Positions 38,146-45,756 of a stretch of 64,000 nucleotides of DNA are shown piece after piece (positions within the stretch are counted from its first letter, which is position 1; every line of letters starts with the position of its first letter). Origin of the DNA: RHKX01 sp963743875 (lineage in GTDB: Bacteria; Actinomycetota; Thermoleophilia; Solirubrobacterales; 70-9); the NCBI GenBank assembly GCA_963743875.1, contig CAVURM010000001.1:1054001-1118000 (forward strand). Reading direction: 5' to 3'. Under the pieces are notes generated by a model that saw only the letters and a program-made list of their open reading frames with translations, was not told the DNA's origin and ran no database searches. The translations under genes and the position numbers were made by a program.

Positions 38146-39849
38146 TCAGACCTCCTGGTAGAGGGGGCCGTCGCCGCCCTCGGGCATCGTCAGGCGGCCG
38201 CCCTTGGCGGTGATCGCGCCGCACTGGACGCAGTTGGAGGCGGTGACGTGGACGTCGACCTCGGCCGCGCCGTTCTCGAGCTGATCCTCGGGGATCTCGT
38301 AGACCTGCGCCGGGCACATCGAGACCCAGGTCTGGGCGATCTCGCGCGGCACGTGGGTCTGGATGCGGACGTGGTTGGGGGCGTCGTCGCGGGTCGCGTT
38401 GCCGCTCAGGAACACCGACCCGAGCTTGTCGAAGGTGAGCTCGCCGTCGGGAGCCGGGTAGTTGTCGGCGCCCTTGCCGATCGTCATCTCGTGCTCGGCG
38501 TCGTCCTCCTGGTCCCAGTGGCCGCCCGGGAAGGCGCCCTTGGTGACGGTCATCGCCGAGGCCATGGCGCCGCCGACGAAGAACCCCTTGTCGAAGGGCT
38601 GGCGCATGTTGCGCGACTCGTAGAGCTCCTTCTCGATCAGCGATCCTCGGACCTTCTCCTCGTAGCCGGAGAAGTCGACCGACTCGGGATCGGCCTTCAG
38701 CTCCTCGACGATCGCCTCGGCCGCGTACATGCCGGCGTGCATCGCGTAGTGGACGCCCTTCAGGGTCGGGACGTTGACCATGCCGGCCGCGTCGCCGGCG
38801 ATCATCATCCCCGGGCACCGCGAGCTTCTTCGGCATCGCCCAGTAGCCGCCGGAGGGAATCGTCTTGGCGCCCCAGGCGACGCGCTTGCCGCCGGCGAGG
38901 ATCTTCTTGATGAAGGGGTGGGTCTTGAGCTCCTGCAGCAGGTCGTGGCAGGAGACGGTGGCGTCGGTGTAGTCGAGGCCGATGACCATGCCGATGCAGA
39001 TCTTGTCCTCGCCCATCGGGTAGATGAAGCTGCCGCCGAACTCGTTGTACTTGGCGCCCTTGCGAAGCGGCCAGCCCATCGTGTGGATGACCTTGTCGAG
39101 CGGCTCGGAGACCTCCCAGACCTCCTTGACGCCGAGCTCCCAGCGCTGCGGCTCGCGGCCCGTGCGAGGTCGTAGTAGTCGAGCGCCGAGTAGGTCAGGT
39201 GGCCGAGGGTTCCCTCGGCGAGCACGGTCGCCTTGGCGATCAGGTCGGAGCCGGGCTCGAAGTTGCCGAGCTCCTGGCCGTCCTTGCCGCGGCCCTTGTC
39301 GCCGGAACGGACGCCGCGGACGATCCGGTCCTCGACCAGCAGCTTGTCGGCCGCGGTCTCGGTGAGGATGTAGGCGCCGGCCTCCTCGGCCTTGTCGGCG
39401 AGGAAGCGGCCGACCTTGGAGACCGAGATGCCGTAGTTGCCGTGGTTCTTGAAGTTCGGCGGCATCGGCTTCAGCGGCAGCGCCTGCTTGTTGGTCAGCA
39501 GGTAGACGGCGTCCTTGGTGACCTCCTGGTAGACGGGCCAGTCCGCCTTGTCGAGGTCGGGGAACAGCTCCTCCATCGCCGAGGGGCGCATGTTGGCGCC
39601 GCTCAGCAGGTGGGCGCCGCAGACCTTGCCCTTCTCGATCACCGCGACCGGGACCTCACCGAGCTGCTCGGTCAGCTCCGGCTCGTCCTCGAGCAGCTGC
39701 ATCAGCCGGTTCGCACAGGCGAGGCCGGCGGGCCCGCCGCCGACGATCGCCACACCGACCTCGAGGCGCTCGTCCTCGGGGTCGGTGGGCGGACCGATGT
39801 ACTCGCTCGAGTCGAACGGCGGCGGGAACTTGTCCGGAGCTACGCCCAT
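38146..39849 (-). CDS. Electron transfer flavoprotein-quinone oxidoreductase, two frameshifts
   Basis: Passes electrons from reduced ETF to the membrane quinone pool. The FAD Rossmann motif VAIVGGGPAGLACANRLMQL is near residue 32. Reading continues in a second frame between about 39160 (a missing base) and 38809-38812 (an extra base in a G run), restoring REPQRWELGVKEVWEV, GWPLRKGAKYNEFGGSF and the link to PGMMIAGDAAGMVNVPTLKG. The C-terminal ferredoxin-like part has only three of the four expected Fe-S Cys (MCPAQVYEI and NCVQCGAI; the last Cys position is Ile). Upstream of etfA on the map but downstream in transcription; it starts 7 bp after etfA. Confidence 0.9.
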   Translation of the reverse strand: MGVAPDKFPPPFDSSEYIGPPTDPEDERLEVGVAIVGGGPAGLACANRLMQLLEDEPELTEQLGEVPVAVIEKGKVCGAHLLSGANMRPSAMEELFPDLDKADWPVYQEVTKDAVYLLTNKQALPLKPMPPNFKNHGNYGISVSKVGRFLADKAEEAGAYILTETAADKLLVEDRIVRGVRSGDKGRGKDGQELGNFEPGSDLIAKATVLAEGTLGHLTYSALDYYDLARAASRSAGSSASRRSGRSPSRSTRSSTRWAGRFARAPSTTSSAAASSTRWARTRSASAWSSASTTPTPPSPATTCCRSSRPTPSSRRSSPAASASPGAPRRFPPAATGRCRRSSRCPGMMIAGDAAGMVNVPTLKGVHYAMHAGMYAAEAIVEELKADPESVDFSGYEEKVRGSLIEKELYESRNMRQPFDKGFFVGGAMASAMTVTKGAFPGGHWDQEDDAEHEMTIGKGADNYPAPDGELTFDKLGSVFLSGNATRDDAPNHVRIQTHVPREIAQTWVSMCPAQVYEIPEDQLENGAAEVDVHVTASNCVQCGAITAKGGRLTMPEGGDGPLYQEV

Positions 39850-39856
39850 GGCTCGT

Positions 39857-40834
39857 TCAGCCGGCCTTCTTGGCCTTGATCGCCTCGGTCAGCTTGGGCA
39901 TGATCTTGTGCAGGTCGCCGACCACTCCGAGGTCGCAGAACTCGAAGATCGGCGCGTTCTGGTCCTTGTTGATCGCGAGGATGTTCTCGGAGCTCTGCAT
40001 GCCGACCTTGTGCTGGATCGCGCCGGAGATCCCGGCCGCCAGGTACAGCTTCGGGGCGACCGTCTTGCCGGTCTGACCGATCTGGGTCGAGTACGGGTAC
40101 CAACCGGCGTCGACGACGGCGCGGGTGGCCGCAACGGCTCCGCCCATCGACTCGGCGAGGTCCTCGGCGAGCTTGAAGTTGTCCTTCTCGCCCAGTCCGC
40201 GACCGCCACCGACGAGGATTTCCGCGTCCTCGATGTTGACGTCCTCGCCGCGGGCTTCACCGCGGGTGACCATCGTCGCCCTCGTCGACCACTCCGATAG
40301 CTCGACCTCGACGTCGACGACCTCGGCGGTCTCGGAGCTCGGTTCGTTGATGTCGAACGCGTTCAGACGGCCGATGATGATTCCCGGCTCGCTGACGTAA
40401 CCGACGTCGACGATCGCCGAGTCCTGGAGGACCGGGCGCTCGGCGATCAGCTTGCCGCCGTCGGCCTTGACCGCCGTGACCTCCATGGTCACGCCGGCGC
40501 CGAGGCGCGCGGTCAGGCCGGCCCCGATCTCGAAGCCGAGCAGTCCGCCGCCGAACAGGGCGTAGCCGATGCCGTTGTCGGTGATGACCTTGGCCATCAC
40601 GTCGACGATCGGCTGAGCGAGACCCTCCGGGCAGGACTTGGCCCGGTAGACCTTGCTCGCGCCGTAGTTGCCGAGGCTTGCCGCGGCGTCGTCGGCGATG
40701 TCGCCGACGATTACGACGCTGGCGGTACCGCCGGTCGCGGAGGCCAGCTTCGAGGCCTCCGAGATCGCGCCGAGTGAGTTCTTGTTGAAGACGCCCGCGT
40801 CGTCATGGAGGGCGTAGACCAGGATGTCCGCCAT
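39857..40834 (-). CDS. etfA: Electron transfer flavoprotein alpha subunit
   Basis: A 325-residue FAD-binding subunit of ETF, the electron acceptor for acyl-CoA dehydrogenases. The C-terminal domain carries VGGGRGLGEKDNFKLAEDLA and then the FAD segment YLAAGISGAIQHKVGM and ILAINKDQNAPIFEFCDLG. It directly follows etfB (1 bp), so both subunits are made together. Confidence 0.95.
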   Translation of the reverse strand: MADILVYALHDDAGVFNKNSLGAISEASKLASATGGTASVVIVGDIADDAAASLGNYGASKVYRAKSCPEGLAQPIVDVMAKVITDNGIGYALFGGGLLGFEIGAGLTARLGAGVTMEVTAVKADGGKLIAERPVLQDSAIVDVGYVSEPGIIIGRLNAFDINEPSSETAEVVDVEVELSEWSTRATMVTRGEARGEDVNIEDAEILVGGGRGLGEKDNFKLAEDLAESMGGAVAATRAVVDAGWYPYSTQIGQTGKTVAPKLYLAAGISGAIQHKVGMQSSENILAINKDQNAPIFEFCDLGVVGDLHKIMPKLTEAIKAKKAG

Positions 40835-41626
40835 CTAGATCAGCTTCCTTTCGTCGAGCCAAGCGACGATCTTCTCGACCGTCTCGTTGGTGTCCTCGTC
40901 CTCGAAGACCTCGCCGGCCGACTTCGGCGGCGGCGGGTTGATCGAGAGGACCTGAGTCTGTGAGCCGGCTTCGCCGACCTTGTCGGCCTCGATGCCGACG
41001 TCGCCGGAAGCCTTGGTGTCGAGCGGCTTCTTCTTCGCCCCCATGATCGCCTTCAGCGACGGGTAGCGGGGCTCGTTGATCGCGTCACCGACGCTGATCA
41101 CGGCCGGCAGGCGGATCTCGACGGTGTCGTATCCGTACTCGGCCTGACGCTCGCAGCGGAGCTTCTCGCCGTCGACGTCCATCTGGATCACCTGGGTCAG
41201 CGAGGGCATCTTCAGGTGGTCGGCCACGACCGCGCCGATCGTGTAGCACTCACCGTCATCGGACTGCTGGCCGAGCAGGACCAGATCGGGGGACTCGGAC
41301 TCGAGCACCTTGGCGAGGGCGTAGCCCGTCGCGCAGACGTCGGAACCCGCCAGGGCTGCGTCGGTCAGGTGCACGGAGCGGTCGGCGCCAAGGGCGACGG
41401 CCTTGTGCAGGGCGCGGGCCGCGGTCTCCGGGCCCATCGTGACGGCGACGATTTCGTCGACGTCGACTACACCTCCCTCACGGATCTGCATCGCTGCTTC
41501 GATCCCATGAGTGTCGAACTGGTTCAGGGTTTTCTCGCCAGAGCGGTCGAGCCGCTTGGTTCCGGAGTCGATCCGCTTCTGCACAGCGGCGTCCGGGACC
41601 TCCTTGACTAGGCAACAGATCTTCAA
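40835..41626 (-). CDS. etfB: Electron transfer flavoprotein beta subunit
   Basis: A 263-residue subunit pairing with EtfA and holding AMP. It begins MKICCLVKEVPDAAVQKRID, with NQFDTHGIEAAMQIREGG and LVLLGQQSDDGECYTIGAVV, and LPAVISVGDAINEPRYPSLKAIMGAKKKPL as the family recognition loop region. A perfect palindrome 56-75 bp upstream probably controls the etfBA-ETFQO transcript. Confidence 0.95.
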   Translation of the reverse strand: MKICCLVKEVPDAAVQKRIDSGTKRLDRSGEKTLNQFDTHGIEAAMQIREGGVVDVDEIVAVTMGPETAARALHKAVALGADRSVHLTDAALAGSDVCATGYALAKVLESESPDLVLLGQQSDDGECYTIGAVVADHLKMPSLTQVIQMDVDGEKLRCERQAEYGYDTVEIRLPAVISVGDAINEPRYPSLKAIMGAKKKPLDTKASGDVGIEADKVGEAGSQTQVLSINPPPPKSAGEVFEDEDTNETVEKIVAWLDERKLI

Positions 41627-41681
41627 AGTGGGTGCCTCCTTGGGGGACTTTCGGCCGGGAATGCTAGCGCTTCAGTCAGGC

Positions 41682-41701
41682 GATTGACTGACTAGTCAAT
41701 C
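41682..41701. promoter_or_regulatory. TetR-like palindromic operator upstream of etfB
   Basis: Arms GATTGACT (41682-41689) and AGTCAATC (41694-41701) are perfect inverted repeats around a 4-nt centre. The size and TGAcTGACTaGTCA core resemble operators of TetR-type fatty-acid regulators (FadR of Bacillus type). It lies 56 bp before the etfB ATG, where repression of the promoter would be expected. No TetR gene is in the window. Confidence 0.6.
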
Positions 41702-41775
41702 GGTTCCCGGATCGAATCGCGTTGAACCACCGCAACCGCCCAGATGCCTGGCGCAACCGTCAGATGGCTCCGGCC

Positions 41776-41840
41776 GGATCCTCCGCCTCGCGTCCGGCCC
41801 GGTCGGGCGGCAAGGTGCTGCCGCTCGGCAAGGACGTCGG
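41776..41840. repeat. Diverged copy of the 74-bp intergenic repeat (gap 41627-42052)
   Basis: GGATCCTCCGCCTCGCGTCCGG through CTCGGCAAGGACGTCGG parallels 2181-2254 and 27174-27247 but is shorter and less alike. The rest of this 426-bp gap has no gene. It also holds a 7-bp hairpin (CCACTGA-AGC-TCAGTGG, 41887-41903, followed by TTTT) and the two-copy element at 41926-42050. Confidence 0.5.
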
Positions 41841-41925
41841 GCTCTCGCGGGGCGAACGGTCGCTTCGGAGGTTCAATGGTGGATTTCCACTGAAGCTCAG
41901 TGGTTTTCGGCCACTGAGATGACTC

Positions 41926-42050
41926 CGGCGCAGTCGAGCAGCCCGGAGGGTTGCGAGTCGCGCGGTTGGTCAACCTCGGGAGGGCCACCGGGCTTTGCCC
42001 GGAGGCCCGGCGCAGTCGAGCAGCCCAGAGGGTTGCGAGTCGCGCGGTTT
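41926..42050. repeat. Two inverted-orientation copies of the 79-bp element
   Basis: CGCAGTCGAGCAGCCC...GAGTCGCGCGGTT appears at 41929 and again at 42011, 82 bp apart. It is the reverse complement of the triplet at 54580-54816. The segment GGGAGGGCCACCGGGCTTTG between them is the complement of the GAAGCCCGGTGGCCC part of that unit. Confidence 0.75.
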
Positions 42051-42052
42051 AC

Positions 42053-42457
42053 CTAAGCGGGTAGGGCCACGCCGGCGCGCAGGAACTCGACGATGTCGTC
42101 GGTGGGCGAGCCGGGCGTGAAGACCTCGGCGACCCCGAGCCGTTTCAGCTCAGGGATGTCGTCGGCGGGGATCGTCCCCCCCACCGTCACCAGGACATCC
42201 TCTGCACCCTGCTCGCGCAACATCGAGACGATCTTCGGCACCAGCGTCATATGGGCACCGGAGAGAATCGACAACCCGACCGCGTCGGCGTCCTCCTGGA
42301 TCACCGTCGCGGCGATCTGCTCGGGCGTCTGATGCAGGCCGGTGTAGATGACCTCCATGCCGGCATCGCGCAGAGCGCGGGCGATGATCTTGGCCCCGCG
42401 GTCATGACCGTCGAGGCCGGGCTTGGCGACAACTACGCGGATCTTGCGCTCACTCAT
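42053..42457 (-). CDS. Cobalamin-binding subunit of an acyl-CoA mutase
   Basis: A 134-residue B12-binding domain. The lower-ligand motif DGHDRGAK (DxHxxG) follows RVVVAKPGL. The SILSGAHMTLVPKIV and VTVGGTIPADDIPELKRLG loops complete the site. It is the small subunit of a heteromeric methylmalonyl-type mutase; the large subunit lies at 43024-44682. The ATG at 42457 is preferred over the longer frame because TACGCT lies 6 nt upstream (leaderless). Confidence 0.92.
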   Translation of the reverse strand: MSERKIRVVVAKPGLDGHDRGAKIIARALRDAGMEVIYTGLHQTPEQIAATVIQEDADAVGLSILSGAHMTLVPKIVSMLREQGAEDVLVTVGGTIPADDIPELKRLGVAEVFTPGSPTDDIVEFLRAGVALPA

Positions 42458-42463
42458 GGTTGA

Positions 42464-42469
42464 AGCGTA
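42464..42469 (-). promoter_or_regulatory. -10 box (TACGCT) of the B12-binding subunit gene
   Basis: TACGCT is 6 nt before the ATG at 42457, so this subunit can be transcribed separately from the large subunit. Confidence 0.45.
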
Positions 42470-42545
42470 TCCGGCCGGCTCACCGGTCGCCGATTGGTCG
42501 AAAGCGGCGCGCCCGGCGCCGCAAGCGACCAATTGCCCGGCCCCG

Positions 42546-42935
42546 CTAGCCGCAGTTCGGCCAGGGACTCGTGCCGGTCCTCATCTTCAGACGAACGGCG
42601 ACGAAGCCCTGGGTCTTGTAGGTGTAATCGACCGGGTCGCCGCCGGGCGAACGGGGCGAGGTCTTCCAGGTCGAACGTGAGAACTGAAACGCGCCGCGAT
42701 AGAGGCCACCGGCGCCGATCGCGTTCGGATCGCCGCCCGACTCGCAGGCGCTGACGCGCTTGGCCCACCGCTTGTTCTTCTTCGAGACGCTGTGGTTCCA
42801 CTCGCGATCGAAGGTGGGCTTGTGCTTGCCGTGGTCGCCCTGGGCGGCAGCCTCGGCGGCGGCGGCGGCGATCAGGGCGAGGGCCGCCAGGGTGGCCAAG
42901 AGGTATCTGGAGATCGGTGCCATCGGGTTCGGCAC
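42546..42935 (-). CDS. Secreted Rpf/transglycosylase-like muralytic protein
   Basis: 129 residues. A signal peptide (about residues 1-32, cleaved near AEAAAQ) is followed by WAKRVSACESGGDPNAIG, GLYRGAFQFSRSTWKT and WPNCG. The Cys-Glu-Ser-Gly-Gly start, FQFSRSTW and the C-terminal Cys match the resuscitation-promoting-factor/lysozyme-like fold, with Glu of CESGG as catalytic acid and a Cys-Cys pair. It would cleave peptidoglycan. It separates the two mutase subunits, an unusual position. TAGGGT lies 10 nt upstream. Confidence 0.85.
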   Translation of the reverse strand: MPNPMAPISRYLLATLAALALIAAAAAEAAAQGDHGKHKPTFDREWNHSVSKKNKRWAKRVSACESGGDPNAIGAGGLYRGAFQFSRSTWKTSPRSPGGDPVDYTYKTQGFVAVRLKMRTGTSPWPNCG

Positions 42936-43023
42936 CCTAAGGATTGTGTTAGCGAAGTGTTAGCCGCACGCAGGTGGATGCAAGATCACGCCCAGATCAG
43001 GGTAGGCCCGCGCGGGAGCCGGC

Positions 43024-44682
43024 CTAGTAGACGGGCGTCTCGGTGTATGTGCCGAACACCAGCTGCATCGCCTTGATCATCTCGCCCTCGCTCACCCGGG
43101 CGCGAGCGCAATCGATCAGCGGCGGCATCAGGTTCTGCTCGGTCGCGGCGGCCGCACTCAGCGCTTCGAGGGCCGCGGTCGCGGCTGTCTTATCGCGGTT
43201 GGCCATCGTCGTCGCGAGCCGCTCCTTCTGACGGACCTCGGCGGCCGGGTCGGGACGATGGAGGTTGGTCGCACCGTCCTCTTCCACCTGGAACGCATTG
43301 ACGCCGACCATGACCTTCTCCCCCTTCTCGAGCGCGGCCTGGTACTCGAAGGCGGCGTCGGAGATCTCGCGCTGAGGGAAGTTGGACTCGATCGCCGCGA
43401 CCATGCCGCCGAGCTCGTCGATCCGGGCGAAGTAGTCGTAGGCGGAGGCCTCCATCTCGTCGGTCAGCTTCTCGATGAAGTAGGAGCCGCCGAGCGGATC
43501 GACGGTGTTGGTGACCCCGGACTCGTAGGCGATCACCTGCTGGGTTCGCAGGGCGATCTGCACGGCCTCCTCGGTCGGTAGCGCGAGCGCCTCGTCGTAG
43601 CTGTTGGTGTGCAGGGACTGAGTGCCCCCGAGTACTCCCGACAGCGCCTCGATCGTCGTCCGGACGATGTTGACCAGCGGCTGCTGGGCGGTCAGGCTGA
43701 CGCCGGCCGTCTGGCAGTGAGTGCGCATCAGCATCGACTTCGGGTTCTTGGCGCCGAAGGTGTCGCGGAGCTCCCGGGCCCAGATCCGGCGGGCAGCGCG
43801 GTACTTGGCGATCTCCTCGAAGAAGTCGATGTGGGCGTTGAAGAAGAAGGAGAGCCGCGGGGCGAAGTCGTCGACGTCGAGACCCCGCTCGACCGCGCGC
43901 TCGACGTAGGTGAGGCCGTCCTTGAGCGTGAAGGCCAGCTCCTGCTGGGCGGTCGATCCAGCCTCGCGGATGTGGTAACCGCTGATCGAGATCGGGTGCC
44001 AGCGCGGCATCTCCCGGGAGCACCACTCGACCATGTCGGTGACGAGTCGCATCGCCGGCTCGATCGGGAAACACCACTCCTTCTGGGCGATGTACTCCTT
44101 GAGAATGTCGGTCTGGATCGTGCCGCCGAGCCGCTCCGGCGGGATCCCCTTCTCCTCGGCGGCGACGACGTAGAAGGCGAGCAGGATCGCCGCGGGGGCG
44201 TTGATCGTCATCGAGACGGTCACCTCGTCGAGCGGGATCCCGTCGAACAGGGTTTCCATGTCGTCGACGGTGTCGAGGGCGACCCCTTCCACCCCGACCT
44301 CGCCGAAGGATCTCTCGTGATCGGAATCGAGACCCATCAACGTCGGCATGTCGAACGCCGTCGAGAGCCCCGTCTGCCCGTTGTCGAGCAGGTAGCGGAA
44401 GCGCCTGTTGGTCTCCTCGACGGTCCCGAAGCCGGCGAACTGGCGCATCGTCCAGAGCCGCCCCCGGTACATGGACGGGTAGACGCCGCGCGTATAGGGA
44501 AAGGATCCGGGGAAGCTCTCGTCGCGCTCGCGATCGTGGTCGGCGAGGTCCTCCTCGGTATAGAGCGGGTTGATCGGGTGTCCGGAGAGCGTCTCGAAGC
44601 GCACCTCGCGCTCCTGCTCACGCGAGTACTGCTCCTCGAGCCACTGGTGGACTCGGCGCTGGGACCCCGGCTGAATCGCCAT
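43024..44682 (-). CDS. Methylmalonyl-CoA mutase-type large subunit
   Basis: A 552-residue TIM-barrel subunit that rearranges acyl-CoAs by a B12 radical. SMYRGRLWTMRQFAGFG and GLSTAFDMPTLMGLDSDHE start the barrel, and FPIEPAMRLVTDMVEW, SISISGYHIREAG-like and AAESGVTNTVDPLGGSYF-like segments follow. The Tyr of SMYRGR and the Arg of PAMRL align with the methylmalonyl-CoA carboxylate-binding Tyr89/Arg207 of P. shermanii mutase (recalled), rather than the Phe/Gln of isobutyryl-CoA mutase. It lacks the B12 domain, which is encoded at 42053. TAGCCT is 7 nt upstream. Confidence 0.92.
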   Translation of the reverse strand: MAIQPGSQRRVHQWLEEQYSREQEREVRFETLSGHPINPLYTEEDLADHDRERDESFPGSFPYTRGVYPSMYRGRLWTMRQFAGFGTVEETNRRFRYLLDNGQTGLSTAFDMPTLMGLDSDHERSFGEVGVEGVALDTVDDMETLFDGIPLDEVTVSMTINAPAAILLAFYVVAAEEKGIPPERLGGTIQTDILKEYIAQKEWCFPIEPAMRLVTDMVEWCSREMPRWHPISISGYHIREAGSTAQQELAFTLKDGLTYVERAVERGLDVDDFAPRLSFFFNAHIDFFEEIAKYRAARRIWARELRDTFGAKNPKSMLMRTHCQTAGVSLTAQQPLVNIVRTTIEALSGVLGGTQSLHTNSYDEALALPTEEAVQIALRTQQVIAYESGVTNTVDPLGGSYFIEKLTDEMEASAYDYFARIDELGGMVAAIESNFPQREISDAAFEYQAALEKGEKVMVGVNAFQVEEDGATNLHRPDPAAEVRQKERLATTMANRDKTAATAALEALSAAAATEQNLMPPLIDCARARVSEGEMIKAMQLVFGTYTETPVY

Positions 44683-44689
44683 TGGGGGA

Positions 44690-44695
44690 AGGCTA
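44690..44695 (-). promoter_or_regulatory. -10 box (TAGCCT) of the mutase large-subunit gene
   Basis: TAGCCT is 7 nt before the ATG at 44682. Confidence 0.5.
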
Positions 44696-44760
44696 CAAGT
44701 CGGCCAGCGTGACGCGCAGTCGCGCGGCCCGGAGGGCCGAGCGTCGCGCAGCCATCTCGG

Positions 44761-45756
44761 CTACAAGCCGGGCTGGAGCAGGATCTTGAGCTCGCTCGTA
44801 CCCGGCGTCAGCAGTTCCTCGAAGCATTCCGCCGCGTCCTCGAGCGGACGTCGCGAGGTGACCAGATGCTCAACTGGAACGGCGCCGGAGGCGAGCATCG
44901 CGACCGCTTCGTCGAAGTCCTTGGGGCGATAGGCGAACGAGCCGCGGATCACGGCCTCCTTGAGCATCACGTTGAGCTGGGAGATCGGCACCGGCTCGTC
45001 GAGCATGCCGACCAGGGCGATCGTGCCCTCGCCGGCGATCAACTCGACCGCGAGGCCCGGCGCCGAGACGTGGCCGGCGCATTCGATGATCACCTCGGGG
45101 GGAGTTTCGCCGAAGGCGCCGAGCACCGCCTCGTGGACGCCGTCCACCCCGAATGCGTGTGCGGCGCCGAGCTTCAGGGCGAGAGCACGTCGGTCGGGGT
45201 TCGGCTCGATCGCCACGATGTTCTCGAACCCGCGCGAACGCAGGCCGACGATCGTCATCGCGCCGATCGGCCCGCACCCCATCACACAGACGCTCTGGCC
45301 GGGGGTCGCCCGCGACGTGTCGATCCCGTGCAGGCCGACCGCGAGCGGCTCGACCAGGGCGCCGTGGGCGAGTTCGACCTCGTCGGGAATCCGCCAGAGC
45401 ATCTCGGCGCCGCAGACCATCCGCTCGGCGTATCCGCCGTCGTTGGTGCCGAGCCCGATGCCGCTCGCCAATGCGACCACGAGGTCGAGCCTGTCGACGG
45501 GGGCGAACGGATAGACGCAAACGCGATCACCGGTCGACCAGCCGTCGACTCCGGGGCCGATCTCGCTGAGCACACCCGACAACTCGTGGCCGAGGATCGA
45601 GCCTTCGGAGAGCACGCCGGAGGGAAGCATGTGGAGGTCAGAGCCGCAGATTCCGCAGGCCTCGACGTCCACCATGACCTGGCCCTGCCCGGGGCTGGGG
45701 TCGTCCACGTTCCGTACCTCGAGAGTGTGCTCGGGGCCGACTGCGACTGCCTTCAT
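44761..45756 (-). CDS. Zinc-dependent MDR dehydrogenase (threonine/sorbitol dehydrogenase-like)
   Basis: A 331-residue NAD(P)-dependent dehydrogenase. The catalytic zinc site is ACGICGSDLHMLPSG with GHELSGVLSEIG. The structural Cys-rich loop of typical ADHs is absent. The nucleotide fold is VCVMGCGPIGAMTIVGL. The ATG at 45756 overlaps the amidase stop by 4 bp (ATGA); a frame extending into the amidase gene is a shadow. Physiological substrate unknown; pairing with an amidase suggests catabolism of an amide or amino alcohol. Confidence 0.85.
   Translation of the reverse strand: MKAVAVGPEHTLEVRNVDDPSPGQGQVMVDVEACGICGSDLHMLPSGVLSEGSILGHELSGVLSEIGPGVDGWSTGDRVCVYPFAPVDRLDLVVALASGIGLGTNDGGYAERMVCGAEMLWRIPDEVELAHGALVEPLAVGLHGIDTSRATPGQSVCVMGCGPIGAMTIVGLRSRGFENIVAIEPNPDRRALALKLGAAHAFGVDGVHEAVLGAFGETPPEVIIECAGHVSAPGLAVELIAGEGTIALVGMLDEPVPISQLNVMLKEAVIRGSFAYRPKDFDEAVAMLASGAVPVEHLVTSRRPLEDAAECFEELLTPGTSELKILLQPGL

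Noticed and set aside
42546..42935. Rpf-like gene as part of the mutase complex
   Set aside because: It has a signal peptide and muralytic motifs, so it works outside the cell; only its position links it to the mutase.
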